From: an uncultured Ferrovum sp. | GTDB lineage: Bacteria; Pseudomonadota; Gammaproteobacteria; Burkholderiales; Ferrovaceae | DNA length: 64,000 bases | Assembly: GCA_903893215.1 (NCBI GenBank) | Contig: CAITLJ010000013.1 | Location: forward strand, 1 to 64,000 | Direction: 5' to 3' | Shown here: one piece after another, positions 30,117 to 38,973 of the stretch | Layout: every line of letters begins with the position of its first letter | How positions within the stretch are numbered: the first letter of the stretch is position 1 | The notes under the pieces: generated by a model | The model's input: the letters and a program-made list of their open reading frames with translations, nothing else | The model's database searches: none | What the model was told of the DNA's origin: nothing | Made by a program: the position numbers and the translations under genes

Positions 30117-31094
30117 ATGGAATATCAGAACATCTTCACGCGCACGCAGGTTCGCAGTCATCCGCACCATGGGGTGCCGATGCGTGGCAACAGCCTGTTC
30201 GAGCGGCAGGGCGAGGGCTTCTTCAATTACTGGGCCGGCAAGATCGGCAATGCCCAGATTGGCCCGATTTATCTGGGGGCTACCGGGATCGCCTCGATCA
30301 TCTGCTTTTTCATTGCCTTCGAGATCATGGGTCTCAACATGTGGGCGTCGGTCAACTGGGACCCCGTGCAGTTCATCCGCCAGTTGCCCTGGCTGGCACT
30401 CGATCCGCCGTCGCCGGCCTATGGCCTGCACATCCCGCCGCTCAATGAGGGAGGCTGGTGGCTGATCGCAGGTTTCTTCCTGACTGCCTCGATCCTGTTG
30501 TGGTGGGTGCGTACCTACCGGCGTGCCCTGGCACTCGGTATGGGCATGCATGTATCGCAAGCCTTTGCAGCGTCGATCTGGCTGTATCTGGTACTGGGTT
30601 TTTTCCGACCGCTGGCCATGGGCAGCTGGGGCGAGGCGGTGCCGTTTGGCTTCTTTCCTCACCTGGACTGGACGGCCGCCCTGTCGCTGCGTTACGGCAA
30701 TCTGTTCTACAACCCGTTCCACATGCTGTCGATCGCCTTCCTGTATGGGTCCGCACTGCTGTTTGCCATGCACGGCGCCACCATTCTGGCGGTGGGGCGT
30801 TATGGTGGTGAGCGCGAGATCGAGCAGATCACCGACCGTGGCACGGCATCGGAACGCGCCGCCCTGTTCTGGCGCTGGACGATGGGCTTCAACGCCACCA
30901 TGGAATCGGTGCATCGCTGGGCCTGGTGGTTTGCCATCCTGACCCCGATCACTGGCGGCATCGGCATCCTGCTCACCGGTACCGCGGTGGACAACTGGTA
31001 TCTGTGGGCGGTCAAGCACCATATTGCGCCGATCTATCCCACGCCGTGGCCGACCGTGGTCGACCCCGCCACCCTGCCGGGAGCTCCGCAATGA
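30117..31094 (+). CDS. pufM: Photosynthetic reaction centre M subunit
   Basis: The 325-aa M subunit begins [13 protein letters not shown]. It has five helices, the [14 protein letters not shown] and MHGATIL stretches and the C-terminal [26 protein letters not shown] with the iron-ligand histidine. It starts 14 bp after pufL with GGGAGAT upstream. Its stop overlaps an in-frame ATG of pufC at 31091, though the preferred pufC start lies further on. Confidence 0.98.
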   Translation: MEYQNIFTRTQVRSHPHHGVPMRGNSLFERQGEGFFNYWAGKIGNAQIGPIYLGATGIASIICFFIAFEIMGLNMWASVNWDPVQFIRQLPWLALDPPSPAYGLHIPPLNEGGWWLIAGFFLTASILLWWVRTYRRALALGMGMHVSQAFAASIWLYLVLGFFRPLAMGSWGEAVPFGFFPHLDWTAALSLRYGNLFYNPFHMLSIAFLYGSALLFAMHGATILAVGRYGGEREIEQITDRGTASERAALFWRWTMGFNATMESVHRWAWWFAILTPITGGIGILLTGTAVDNWYLWAVKHHIAPIYPTPWPTVVDPATLPGAPQ

Positions 31095-31132
31095 ACGCCC
31101 GACCTGACTCTCCCGTCACCAGGAGTTCCACC

Positions 31133-32194
31133 ATGAAACAACCCGTGCCCTGGGCGCGTGCTGCGGCCATGCTGGCCGCGCTGCTCCTGCTCACTGCCTG
31201 TGAACGTCCCCCCGCGTACTACACGCAGGGTGGCTATCGCGGCACCGCCATGGCCGATGTGCAGAATCCGCGCACCTTCCAGGCCAAGGTCGATGCGAAC
31301 GTGGTACCCGACCCGAGTCCGGCCGCGGATCCCGGCGGACCGAAGGCCACCGAGGTGTACAAGAACGTGCAGGTGCTGGGTGACCTGTCGGCGGGCCAGT
31401 TCACCCGCGTGATGGTGGCCATCACCGGTTGGGTGGCGCCACAACAGGGTTGCCTTTACTGCCACAATCCGGCCAATTTTGCCGATGACAGCCTCTATAC
31501 CAAGAAGGTGGCGCGACGGATGCTGCAGATGACGCGGCGGGTGAACAGCGACTGGCAGTCGCACGTGCAGAAAACCGGCGTGACCTGCTACACCTGCCAC
31601 CGCGGTAATCCTGTGCCGGCGCGGATCTGGTTTAAGGATCCGGGACCACGCACGGCCCAGGGTCTGGCAGGCAACAAATTTGGCCAGAACACCCCGGCCA
31701 GGGAAATCGGCCTGACCTCGCTGCCCTTCGATCCGTTCACCAACTATCTGGATCAGCACGAGCAGATCCGTATGGCCAGCACCACGGCCCTGCCGTCCGG
31801 TGACCACCAATCGATCAAGCAGACCGAGTGGACCTATGCCCTGATGATTCATTTTTCCAAGTCGCTGGGCGTCAACTGCACGTATTGCCACAACTCACGT
31901 GCCTTCGCGAGCTGGGCGCAGAGTCCGCCGCAGCGTTCCACCGCCTGGTACGGCATCCGCATGGTGCGCGACATCAACAACGTGTACATGAATTCGCTGG
32001 TGGATGTGTTCCCGGACTACCGGAAGGGTGTCACCGGGGATGTCGCGAAAACCTACTGTGCCACCTGTCATCAGGGTGTGTACAAGCCGCTGCTGGGGGT
32101 GAGCATGGCGAAGGATTATCCGGAACTGCAGGGCCCGTCACCGGAGGCGGCTGAAGCACCAGCCGCCAAGCCGGCGGAAGTCGCGGCCCGATAG
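31133..32194 (+). CDS. pufC: Reaction-centre-bound tetraheme cytochrome c subunit
   Basis: PufC re-reduces the oxidised special pair from soluble carriers. The 353-aa lipoprotein has a signal with lipobox LTAC (C23) and four CxxCH heme sites: CLYCH (107), CYTCH (152), CTYCH (249) and CATCH (309). ATG 31133 is favoured by AGGAG 7 nt upstream and by giving a compact signal peptide; an ATG at 31091 overlapping the pufM stop would add 14 residues. The Ala/Pro-rich C-terminus is not conserved. A strong terminator follows. Confidence 0.96.
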   Translation: MKQPVPWARAAAMLAALLLLTACERPPAYYTQGGYRGTAMADVQNPRTFQAKVDANVVPDPSPAADPGGPKATEVYKNVQVLGDLSAGQFTRVMVAITGWVAPQQGCLYCHNPANFADDSLYTKKVARRMLQMTRRVNSDWQSHVQKTGVTCYTCHRGNPVPARIWFKDPGPRTAQGLAGNKFGQNTPAREIGLTSLPFDPFTNYLDQHEQIRMASTTALPSGDHQSIKQTEWTYALMIHFSKSLGVNCTYCHNSRAFASWAQSPPQRSTAWYGIRMVRDINNVYMNSLVDVFPDYRKGVTGDVAKTYCATCHQGVYKPLLGVSMAKDYPELQGPSPEAAEAPAAKPAEVAAR

Positions 32195-32255
32195 TGGCTC
32201 ACGGCGGGGTCCCCTGGCCCTGCCGTTTTTCGCGTGCAACTCCCCTGGCGCGCGG

Positions 32256-32284
32256 CCCCGCCCCCTCAGGCGGGGTTCTTTTTT
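32256..32284 (+). terminator. Intrinsic terminator after pufC
   Basis: A 7-bp GC stem CCCCGCC / GGCGGGG with loop CCCTCA is followed directly by TTCTTTTTT. It closes the bchCXYZ-puf transcript and marks the right end of the canonical PGC. Confidence 0.88.
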
Positions 32285-32303
32285 CACAAGCGGAGCGCGC
32301 GCG

Positions 32304-33008
32304 ATGTGGCCCTTCAAGCTGTTCCTGATCCTGCATGTGGTGGCTGGCGCCAGCGGATTGCTGCTGTTCTGGGTACCGGTGCTCAGTCGCAAGGGGGCGC
32401 AGGTCCATCGGTTTTATGGCCGGCTGTTCTGTTCCCTGATGCTGGTCACCGCCAGCATGGCGATCTGCATGGGGACATGCACCCTGCTGGCGCCGCGCGA
32501 CACCCATCCCTTCCTGTTGATGCCCGATGAACTGGTGGCGGGGGTGTTCGGCTGGATGATGATCTACCTTGCTGCGCTGACCATCAGTCTGGTCTGGCAT
32601 GGTCAGCGCAGCACGCGCACCCGACACGCGCCGCAGCAACGTCGTGCGCCCGCCGATGTGCTGGTGCAGATCGTCGTGTTGCTGCTCGCATTGCAATGTG
32701 CCCGGCAGGGCTGGCAACTGCACATGCCGCTGATGATGATGATGCCGCTGATCGGCGTGGCCTCGGTGGCCACCAATCTCTGGTACATGCTGCGTCCACC
32801 GGCCCACGGCAAGGCCTGGATGATGGAGCACGTCAAGGCCTTGGTCGGGGCCGGTATTTCGGTCTACACAGCCTTCACCGCATTCGGCGCCGTGCATCTG
32901 CTGCCTGCGGCAGCGCTCAATCCCGTCACCTGGTCGTTTCCGCTGGTTGCGGGGGTCAGCCTGATCCTGTGGCACTGGGCGGCCATCCGCCGCAGCGTGT
33001 TGCAGTGA
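32304..33008 (+). CDS. Polytopic membrane protein (DUF2306-like), unknown function
   Basis: The 234-aa protein has about six to seven hydrophobic segments and starts MWPFKLFLILHVVAGASG. The LHVxxGxxGL start, with HRFYGRLF soon after, recalls DUF2306-type membrane proteins, but I cannot confirm the family. A Met-rich run (LMMMMPL) lies near the middle. GGAG stands upstream of ATG 32304. Its stop overlaps the GTG of a cytochrome P450 gene, so the two are probably co-translated. It starts 20 bp after the puf terminator and may have its own promoter or rely on read-through. Confidence 0.75.
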   Translation: MWPFKLFLILHVVAGASGLLLFWVPVLSRKGAQVHRFYGRLFCSLMLVTASMAICMGTCTLLAPRDTHPFLLMPDELVAGVFGWMMIYLAALTISLVWHGQRSTRTRHAPQQRRAPADVLVQIVVLLLALQCARQGWQLHMPLMMMMPLIGVASVATNLWYMLRPPAHGKAWMMEHVKALVGAGISVYTAFTAFGAVHLLPAAALNPVTWSFPLVAGVSLILWHWAAIRRSVLQ

Positions 33009-34462
33009 CCCTCTACCGGCCGCCGGCACCCTGGCCAAGCGGTCCGTTGCGCTCGCTGTTACGGGTGGTGCTGCGGGGTGAACGCAACCTGCTCAGCCTG
33101 CTGCCCTTGCCCGCCTATCGCATGCGTATCGGCAGGCTGGGCTGGTCACGCCGCGGTATCGTGATGGTCAATGATCCGGCGCTGGTCAGCGAAGTGCTGC
33201 GCGATCCGCAGCAGATGTATCCCAAGAACGACCTGATGGTGGACGCGCTGCAGGCGCTGGTAGGCGACTCGATGTTCGTCTGCAGTGGTGCCAACTGGCA
33301 ACGTCAGCGCGCCATGATCGAACCCGCCTTCGCCCTGATGCGCATCGACCGCGTGTTCGACGGGATGGCGCAGGCAGTGGATGAGCAGGTCGCGCGGCTG
33401 GAGCTTGCAGCCTGTGATGGCACCCTGCTGTCGCTGGACGCCATGTTGAGCCGGCTCACTGCCGACATCGTGTGTCGCGCCATCTTTTCGGTGCCTTTGG
33501 CAAGCGCCACCGCGTATCGGGTGTTCGAGGATTTTCTGGTGTTCGAACGCTCATGCGCCAATGTGGACATTGGCCGGATGATCTTTGCACGCCCATGGAC
33601 GGCCACGTCGCAGACCGCTGCCGTGCAGTCGGCCTGCCAGCGCATCCGTGCGCAGATCGGATGCCTGCTTGACCAGCATCAACAGACGCGCGCGCAGCAG
33701 CCTGCCAGCGCAGCGGTGCCGCCAGATCTGGCGCAAATGCTGGTCGAGGCGCGTGACCCCGCAAGTGGGCAGGGCTTCACTCGGGAGGAACTGATTGACC
33801 AGTTGGGTGTGTTTTTTCTGGCCGGGCACGAAACCACGGCGAGTGCACTCACCTGGGCCTTTTTCGTGCTGGCGATGCAACCCGCCCTGGCGTCGCGGCT
33901 GCGCGCAGAGGTGGCGGCACAGCGTTTGCTGACTGGCGGGGTGCTCGACCCTGCTGCGCTGCGCCAGCTGTCCTTCACACGCAATGTGTTCCGCGAGGCA
34001 TTGCGCCTGTATCCGCCCATCACTTTCCTGCCGCGGGTGGCATTGCGCGATGGTCAGCTCGGACCCTGCCGCATCCGCCGCGGCAACATGATCATGATTG
34101 CGCCGTGGACCCTGCATCGGCATGCCGATTTTTGGGATAACCCGGATTGCTTCGACCCGGATCGCTTTGTCAGCGGGCTGGATCGCGCCCATGCCGCTGG
34201 TGCCTACATCCCGTTTGGGCAGGGGCCCCGCGTTTGCGTGGGCGCAGCTTTTGCCAGCCTGGAGGCCACCCTGATCCTGGCGCGTCTGGGCGAGTGCTTC
34301 AGCTTTACCGTGCAGGCACCGGAGCGGGTGCGGCCGGCGGCGCGTCTGACGACCCGGCCGGAGCAGGAAATCCTGATCTCGGTCGGATTACTGGAACGCG
34401 CAGCGGCCGGGCCTTCAGTGCGCCCGGAATCACTGCGCTGGTCACAGATGAAAGCGTCCTGA
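33005..34462 (+). CDS. Cytochrome P450
   Basis: The 485-aa heme monooxygenase has the I-helix motif AGHETT (273-278), the ExxR pair E331/R334 in REALRLYPP, and the cysteine-ligand loop FGQGPRVCVG with C411. No membrane anchor is obvious. GTG 33005 overlaps the stop of the membrane protein before it (GTGA). The 3' end overlaps the opposing phzF-like gene by 21 bp. The substrate is unknown; closeness to carotenoid and BChl genes makes a lipid or pigment substrate conceivable but this is only inference. No ferredoxin or ferredoxin reductase gene is adjacent. Confidence 0.95.
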   Translation: MTLYRPPAPWPSGPLRSLLRVVLRGERNLLSLLPLPAYRMRIGRLGWSRRGIVMVNDPALVSEVLRDPQQMYPKNDLMVDALQALVGDSMFVCSGANWQRQRAMIEPAFALMRIDRVFDGMAQAVDEQVARLELAACDGTLLSLDAMLSRLTADIVCRAIFSVPLASATAYRVFEDFLVFERSCANVDIGRMIFARPWTATSQTAAVQSACQRIRAQIGCLLDQHQQTRAQQPASAAVPPDLAQMLVEARDPASGQGFTREELIDQLGVFFLAGHETTASALTWAFFVLAMQPALASRLRAEVAAQRLLTGGVLDPAALRQLSFTRNVFREALRLYPPITFLPRVALRDGQLGPCRIRRGNMIMIAPWTLHRHADFWDNPDCFDPDRFVSGLDRAHAAGAYIPFGQGPRVCVGAAFASLEATLILARLGECFSFTVQAPERVRPAARLTTRPEQEILISVGLLERAAAGPSVRPESLRWSQMKAS

Positions 34463-35284
34463 CGACAAGGTGCGGGTGCGGCCGCCAATCCAGAGCTGGC
34501 CGTCTTCTCCCTTGCGCACGAACACGCGCCCGTCGCGCTGCAGGCAGCTGCCTTGTGCAGCCACATAGGGCGGGTGAGCGATTCCGCTGCGGGTGAGCCA
34601 CTGGGCGAGCCCGGCATTCAGGCTGCCAGTGACCGGGTCCTCGACCACGCCCCCTTGGGCGTCGCTGAAGAAGGCACGCACCTCGAACTGACTGTCACTG
34701 CCGGATGCCTGCGCCCCGATCACGCCGATCGTGATCGGATGGGGTGACTGGCGTGCCGGCTGCAGCGCGCGCACGGCGGCTGCGTCGGGCAGCAGCACGC
34801 CGATCCACTGCGGGCCGTTGGCCACCCATTCCATGGCCAGCCAGTCACCCCGACGCAGGCCCAGGAATGCTGCCACCTGCATCTGTTCGGCGCCTTCGAC
34901 GGGACCGCTGCGGGTCAGTGGCGGGGCGGCAAATGCCAGCATGTTGGCGCCTTGCTCAATCTCGATCAGTCCGGCGGCGCATTCCTGCACGATGGTCAGG
35001 CCGCGGCGGGGTTGGCCGCCATCTTCCATCCAGGCGTGGCAGCTGCCCAGGGTGGGGTGACCGGCGAAAGGCAGTTCGTGGCTGGGCGTGAAAATGCGCA
35101 CCCGATAGTCCGCCTCGGCCCGCATCGCTTTGAGCAGGAAGGTGGTCTCGCTGAAATTCAGCCAGCGTGCAATGGCCAGCATTTCCGCGTCGTCCATGCC
35201 GTCGGCATCCAGCACGACAGCCAGAGGATTGCCGCGGAGCGGCGTCTGGAAAAACACATCCACCAGCTGGAAGGGATACGCCAT
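34442..35284 (-). CDS. PhzF-family isomerase/epimerase
   Basis: The 280-aa protein starts MAYPFQLVDVF and shows the PhzF-family regions GNPLAVVLD, LNFSETTFLL (catalytic-type glutamate), FTPSHELPFAGHPTLGS and EDPVTGSLNAGL. The family includes PhzF and various uncharacterised isomerases with a diaminopimelate-epimerase fold. ATG 35284 is chosen over an upstream GTG or other codon because homology starts there. It faces the P450 gene; the substrate is unknown. Confidence 0.9.
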   Translation of the reverse strand: MAYPFQLVDVFFQTPLRGNPLAVVLDADGMDDAEMLAIARWLNFSETTFLLKAMRAEADYRVRIFTPSHELPFAGHPTLGSCHAWMEDGGQPRRGLTIVQECAAGLIEIEQGANMLAFAAPPLTRSGPVEGAEQMQVAAFLGLRRGDWLAMEWVANGPQWIGVLLPDAAAVRALQPARQSPHPITIGVIGAQASGSDSQFEVRAFFSDAQGGVVEDPVTGSLNAGLAQWLTRSGIAHPPYVAAQGSCLQRDGRVFVRKGEDGQLWIGGRTRTLSSGRFHL

Positions 35285-35361
35285 ACAGGCCTCGTGCAGA
35301 TCAGCGATATTGATGCGCAGGGAAGGCGCACCAGCAGGTGCAAGCGGGTGCAAGCCCGATC

Positions 35362-36441
35362 TTAAAACGTCTGCAGCTGGTCGGCCAACCGGCCGCGTTC
35401 CACCAGGTCATGCAAGGCGTCGCCCAGCCGCGCACTTTCGGCCACCACCCGCTGCCACGCGCGCTGGCGAGCGGCGGGATCAAGACGACTGAAGTCGCGC
35501 CGGTCGGGAATCCGCCCGCCAGGCAGGCTGGCGACCCATTCGGCAGCGGGGGCGATCAACAGGGTGCGGTCCAGGGCAGCTGCAGGCGAGTGGCGCCAGC
35601 GCAACAGCTTGTCGAACCACCCCGGCACCAGATGCCCGTAAAAATGCGGATAAAGGATCAGCCCCTGCGCGTTGGCAGCAGGCATGGGCAAGGGGTGGTA
35701 ATCAATGATGCCGCCGTCATACCAGGCCCATGGTGATGGCCCGCCCGAGGCCGGCAGCAGCGGACGGACTGGCTCGAGCAGCAAGGGGATGGATCCGGAG
35801 GCGAGCAGGGCAGTCTCCAGATTGGTGCCGTCGAGCAGCGCGTCACGCGTCGGCACCGGTTGCCAGAAGTTACTGCAGCGGGAGGCGGCGCCAGTGTGCA
35901 GCACCACGCGCCGCATGGTGGACGCGAGTCCTGTCGGACTGGCCAGATTGCGCAGCGCGGTGCCCGCCAGTCCGAGCGCGATGCGCTTGCGTTGATTGCT
36001 GGCGATGCGTCCGTGTGCCTCAGCCACCAGCACGTGCAGCTGGCGCTGCGGGTTGTGCAGGATCGCCTGCTGATTGGCCGGTGTGAGCAGGGTGCGCAGC
36101 ACGCTCAGGCAGACCGCACTGACCTGCGCCGCGCTTGGGTGGTCAGGGTAGGTCTGGGCAAGATAGGCCTGCAGCAGCTGCGCCTGTGCCTCCAGCGGTT
36201 GTGCGCTGGCAAAGCAGGCCATGCGCCAGCTGCCAATCGAGGAGCCCACCAAAGGCAGGGGAGCGCTGCGCGTGCGGGCGGGCAGGAACGTACCCAGCAG
36301 CCAGCGGTCGATGCCGATCAGCGACAACCATTTGGGGCCGCCAGAAGCGCCTACCAGCAAGTCGATATCATCGGCACGCAGTCCGCGCGCGCGCAGCAGC
36401 GCAGCGGCAGAGCGGCCGGCACGAATGTCCAGGAGTCTCAT
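35362..36441 (-). CDS. Patatin-like phospholipase family protein
   Basis: The 359-aa protein has GASGG (31-35) and the nucleophile elbow GSSIGSWR with S68, followed much later by the DGG motif (in WYDGGIIDYHP), the serine-aspartate dyad layout of patatin-like acyl hydrolases. No signal peptide is evident. It lies 77 bp upstream of the phzF-like gene in the same direction and is divergent from the POT transporter across 41 bp. Its lipid substrate cannot be inferred. Confidence 0.85.
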   Translation of the reverse strand: MRLLDIRAGRSAAALLRARGLRADDIDLLVGASGGPKWLSLIGIDRWLLGTFLPARTRSAPLPLVGSSIGSWRMACFASAQPLEAQAQLLQAYLAQTYPDHPSAAQVSAVCLSVLRTLLTPANQQAILHNPQRQLHVLVAEAHGRIASNQRKRIALGLAGTALRNLASPTGLASTMRRVVLHTGAASRCSNFWQPVPTRDALLDGTNLETALLASGSIPLLLEPVRPLLPASGGPSPWAWYDGGIIDYHPLPMPAANAQGLILYPHFYGHLVPGWFDKLLRWRHSPAAALDRTLLIAPAAEWVASLPGGRIPDRRDFSRLDPAARQRAWQRVVAESARLGDALHDLVERGRLADQLQTF

Positions 36442-36482
36442 GGTCAGGCATCATACCGGCTGCCCTTCACCTGAGCATTCCC

Positions 36483-38255
36483 GTGGCTGATTTGTCCGTT
36501 CCTGCAACGCCCCCTGTTCCTACCGCCAGTACCGACGATCTGGTTGGCCACCCGCGCGGCCTGATGGTCTGCTTTTTCACTGAAATGTGGGAACGCTTTT
36601 CCTTTTACGGCATGAAGGCCTTGCTGCTGCTGTTCCTGCTCAAACATCACCTGTTCTCTGACCAGGAAGGGTATTTGCTGCTGGGTGCATACGCCGGGCT
36701 GGTCTATGCCGTTCCACTGCTCGGCGGTTACATCGCGGACCGTGTGCTTGGCATGCGTAAGGCGGTAGTGCTGGGCGCATTGCTGTTGTGTGCGGGTCAC
36801 CTCGGTATGGCGATCGAGGGGCGGAGCGCTACCCGGGATGCCATGGGGGTGGTGCAGCGTGACAGCGTCGGCATGGTTGCCTTGTACCTGTCGCTGGCGG
36901 CGATCATCATCGGGGTCGGCTTTTTGAAGCCCAATATCGCCAGCATGGTGGGCCGGCTTTACGCGCCCGGCGATCCGCGCCGCGATGCCGGATTCACGCT
37001 TTACTATGCCGGCATCAACCTGGGCGCCCTGTTTTCCAGTCTTATCTGCGGTTACCTCGGCGAGGTCTATGGCTGGCGTTACGGGTTTGGCGCCGCCGGT
37101 ATCGGCATGCTGGCAGGCTTGCTGGTGTTCCTGTCGGGGCAGGTCCACCTGCGTGGGATTGCCGAGCCGCCGGACCCCGCCGCCCTGCGTCGGGTCACTC
37201 GCAGCGGATTGTCGGTGGAGGTGCTGATCTACGTCGGTGCCGTACTGGCGGTGCCGCTGGTGGCTGCCCTGCTGCACTGGCCCACGGCGGTTGCCGGCCT
37301 GCAGGGGCTGGCCTTGCTGCTCTGGGGGGCGTGGTTTGCCTGGTATCTGACCGTGCACTGCTCGCCGGTGCAGCGGCGCCGTATGGCCAGCATCCTGTTC
37401 TTCATCGGTTTCGTGCTGTTGTTCTTTTCGCTTTACGAGCAGACCTATGGTGCGTGGATCACGTTCACGGACCGCATGCTCGATCACGACCTGTTTCCGT
37501 CGCTGGTGATCCGCAACGGCAATCCGCTGCCCTGGTCGGTGGTGCCGCTGGCGCTTTCGGCGCCTGTGGTGGCGTGGGCCCTGGCGGCACGTACCGCGCG
37601 TCAGGCCATTCTGGCACTGGCGGGGCTTGCGCTGCTCTCGGCGATACTGATCGTACGCGACAGCCTGGTGCTGCCGCAGACGGCGGGTTCGCTGACCTAT
37701 CTGGGCGGCCTTTGGATTGTGCTGCTTGCACCGTTCACTTCCTGGCTGTGGCCGGCGCTGGCGCGCCGTCGCATCAATCCGGGCAAGGTGAGCAAATGCG
37801 CAATTGGCCTGTTGCTGTGTGGCCTGGCCTTCCTGCCGCTGGTGGCGGCCAACCGCATTGCTGCGCAGGGCGGTCTTGCCAGCGTATGGTGGCTGGTGCT
37901 GGCCTATGGTGTGCTCGAACTGGGCGAGGTGTGCCTGTCGCCAATCACGCTTGCGGCGGTGTCCGAGCTGAGCCTGCCCGAGGTGTCGTCGCTGATGATG
38001 GGGGCTTGGCTGCTGGCCACGTCGTTCTCCGAGCAGGTGGCGGCCATGCTGTCGAGCCTGGCGTCGCTGGATTTACAGGACGGTGCACAGGTGGATCATC
38101 TGCAGGCAGCGCTCAAGTACGGCAGCCTGTTCGAGCGCATGGTGTATGTCGGGGCGGGTTCGGCGCTGCTGGCCGTGCTGTGCATTCCGCTGCTGCGCCG
38201 CTGGACAGCAGACCCCGCTGGGTCGACGGCCGGCCAGCAAGGTCGGGCAGGGTGA
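36483..38255 (+). CDS. POT-family proton-dependent oligopeptide transporter
   Basis: The product of 590 aa (from GTG 36483) is an integral membrane transporter with about 12-14 helices. POT/PTR2 features are EMWERFSFYGM near the N-terminus (ExxERFxYYG type), GGYIADRVLG, GVGFLKPNIASMVG and LYYAGINLGALFSS. The family imports di- and tripeptides with protons. The start is uncertain because no ATG with a clear ribosome site precedes the first helix; ATG 36564 would cut into conserved sequence. It converges on the response regulator gene. Confidence 0.88.
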   Translation: MADLSVPATPPVPTASTDDLVGHPRGLMVCFFTEMWERFSFYGMKALLLLFLLKHHLFSDQEGYLLLGAYAGLVYAVPLLGGYIADRVLGMRKAVVLGALLLCAGHLGMAIEGRSATRDAMGVVQRDSVGMVALYLSLAAIIIGVGFLKPNIASMVGRLYAPGDPRRDAGFTLYYAGINLGALFSSLICGYLGEVYGWRYGFGAAGIGMLAGLLVFLSGQVHLRGIAEPPDPAALRRVTRSGLSVEVLIYVGAVLAVPLVAALLHWPTAVAGLQGLALLLWGAWFAWYLTVHCSPVQRRRMASILFFIGFVLLFFSLYEQTYGAWITFTDRMLDHDLFPSLVIRNGNPLPWSVVPLALSAPVVAWALAARTARQAILALAGLALLSAILIVRDSLVLPQTAGSLTYLGGLWIVLLAPFTSWLWPALARRRINPGKVSKCAIGLLLCGLAFLPLVAANRIAAQGGLASVWWLVLAYGVLELGEVCLSPITLAAVSELSLPEVSSLMMGAWLLATSFSEQVAAMLSSLASLDLQDGAQVDHLQAALKYGSLFERMVYVGAGSALLAVLCIPLLRRWTADPAGSTAGQQGRAG

Positions 38256-38259
38256 GCGG

Positions 38260-38949
38260 TCAGGGCGAGACGCGCTCCAGCCGGTAGCCGTAAAAATAGA
38301 CCGAGGACAGCCGCAGCCCGCTCTCGGGGCTCAGCCCAAGCTTGTTGCGGATGCGGCTGACATGCGTGTCCACGGTCCGCGTGTTGAGATCGGGATTGCG
38401 GCCCCAGATGCTCTCGAGGATGTGACCGCGCGAGAGCAATTGCCCCATGTGACGGAACAGGAACAGCGTCAGGTCGAATTCTTTCAGGGTCATTTCCACG
38501 TCGCGATCACCACATTTGATGCGGCGCTGCGCCACATCAATGCGGATCTGATCGACCTCAAGGATTTCCTTCTGCTGATATTCGAGGCGTGAACGACGTT
38601 CCAGAGCATTCACCCGCGCCACCAATTCGAACTTGCGCAGCGGCTTGGTCAGATAATCGTCTGCGCCTTTTTGCAGCGCGGTGACGATGTCCTCTTCGTC
38701 GGTACGCGCCGTCATGAACATCACCGGCACCGGCGCCTGAATGTTTTCGCGCACCCATTCCAGCACCTGGGCTCCGGAAAGCGACGGCGTATTCCAGTCC
38801 AGCAGGAACAGGTCGTAACTCTCGCGCGCCACATGCTTAAGAAAGGCCTTGCCGTCAGACAGGTGCGTGACGAGGTGATGGGCCTCTTCCAGCCACAGTC
38901 TGACCAGCGCAGCCTGGTCCGGATCATCTTCGAGTAGGGCGATTCGCAT
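38260..38949 (-). CDS. OmpR-family response regulator (orphan)
   Basis: The 229-aa regulator has a receiver domain with the acidic pocket EDD (8-10), phosphoacceptor D51, T80 and K102, then an OmpR/PhoB winged-helix domain (about 130-225) with the recognition-helix region NTRTVDTHVSRIRNKL. No histidine kinase gene is adjacent. It lies 24 bp downstream of the AI-2E-family gene and may be co-transcribed with it. Targets are unknown. Confidence 0.93.
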   Translation of the reverse strand: MRIALLEDDPDQAALVRLWLEEAHHLVTHLSDGKAFLKHVARESYDLFLLDWNTPSLSGAQVLEWVRENIQAPVPVMFMTARTDEEDIVTALQKGADDYLTKPLRKFELVARVNALERRSRLEYQQKEILEVDQIRIDVAQRRIKCGDRDVEMTLKEFDLTLFLFRHMGQLLSRGHILESIWGRNPDLNTRTVDTHVSRIRNKLGLSPESGLRLSSVYFYGYRLERVSP

Positions 38950-38973
38950 TGGTCGATTATGTCGGAAACGAAA

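Noticed and set aside
31091-31132. pufC start at the ATG overlapping the pufM stop
   Set aside because: It is possible, but the ATG at 31133 has a clear AGGAG and gives a compact lipoprotein signal. Kept as an alternative only.
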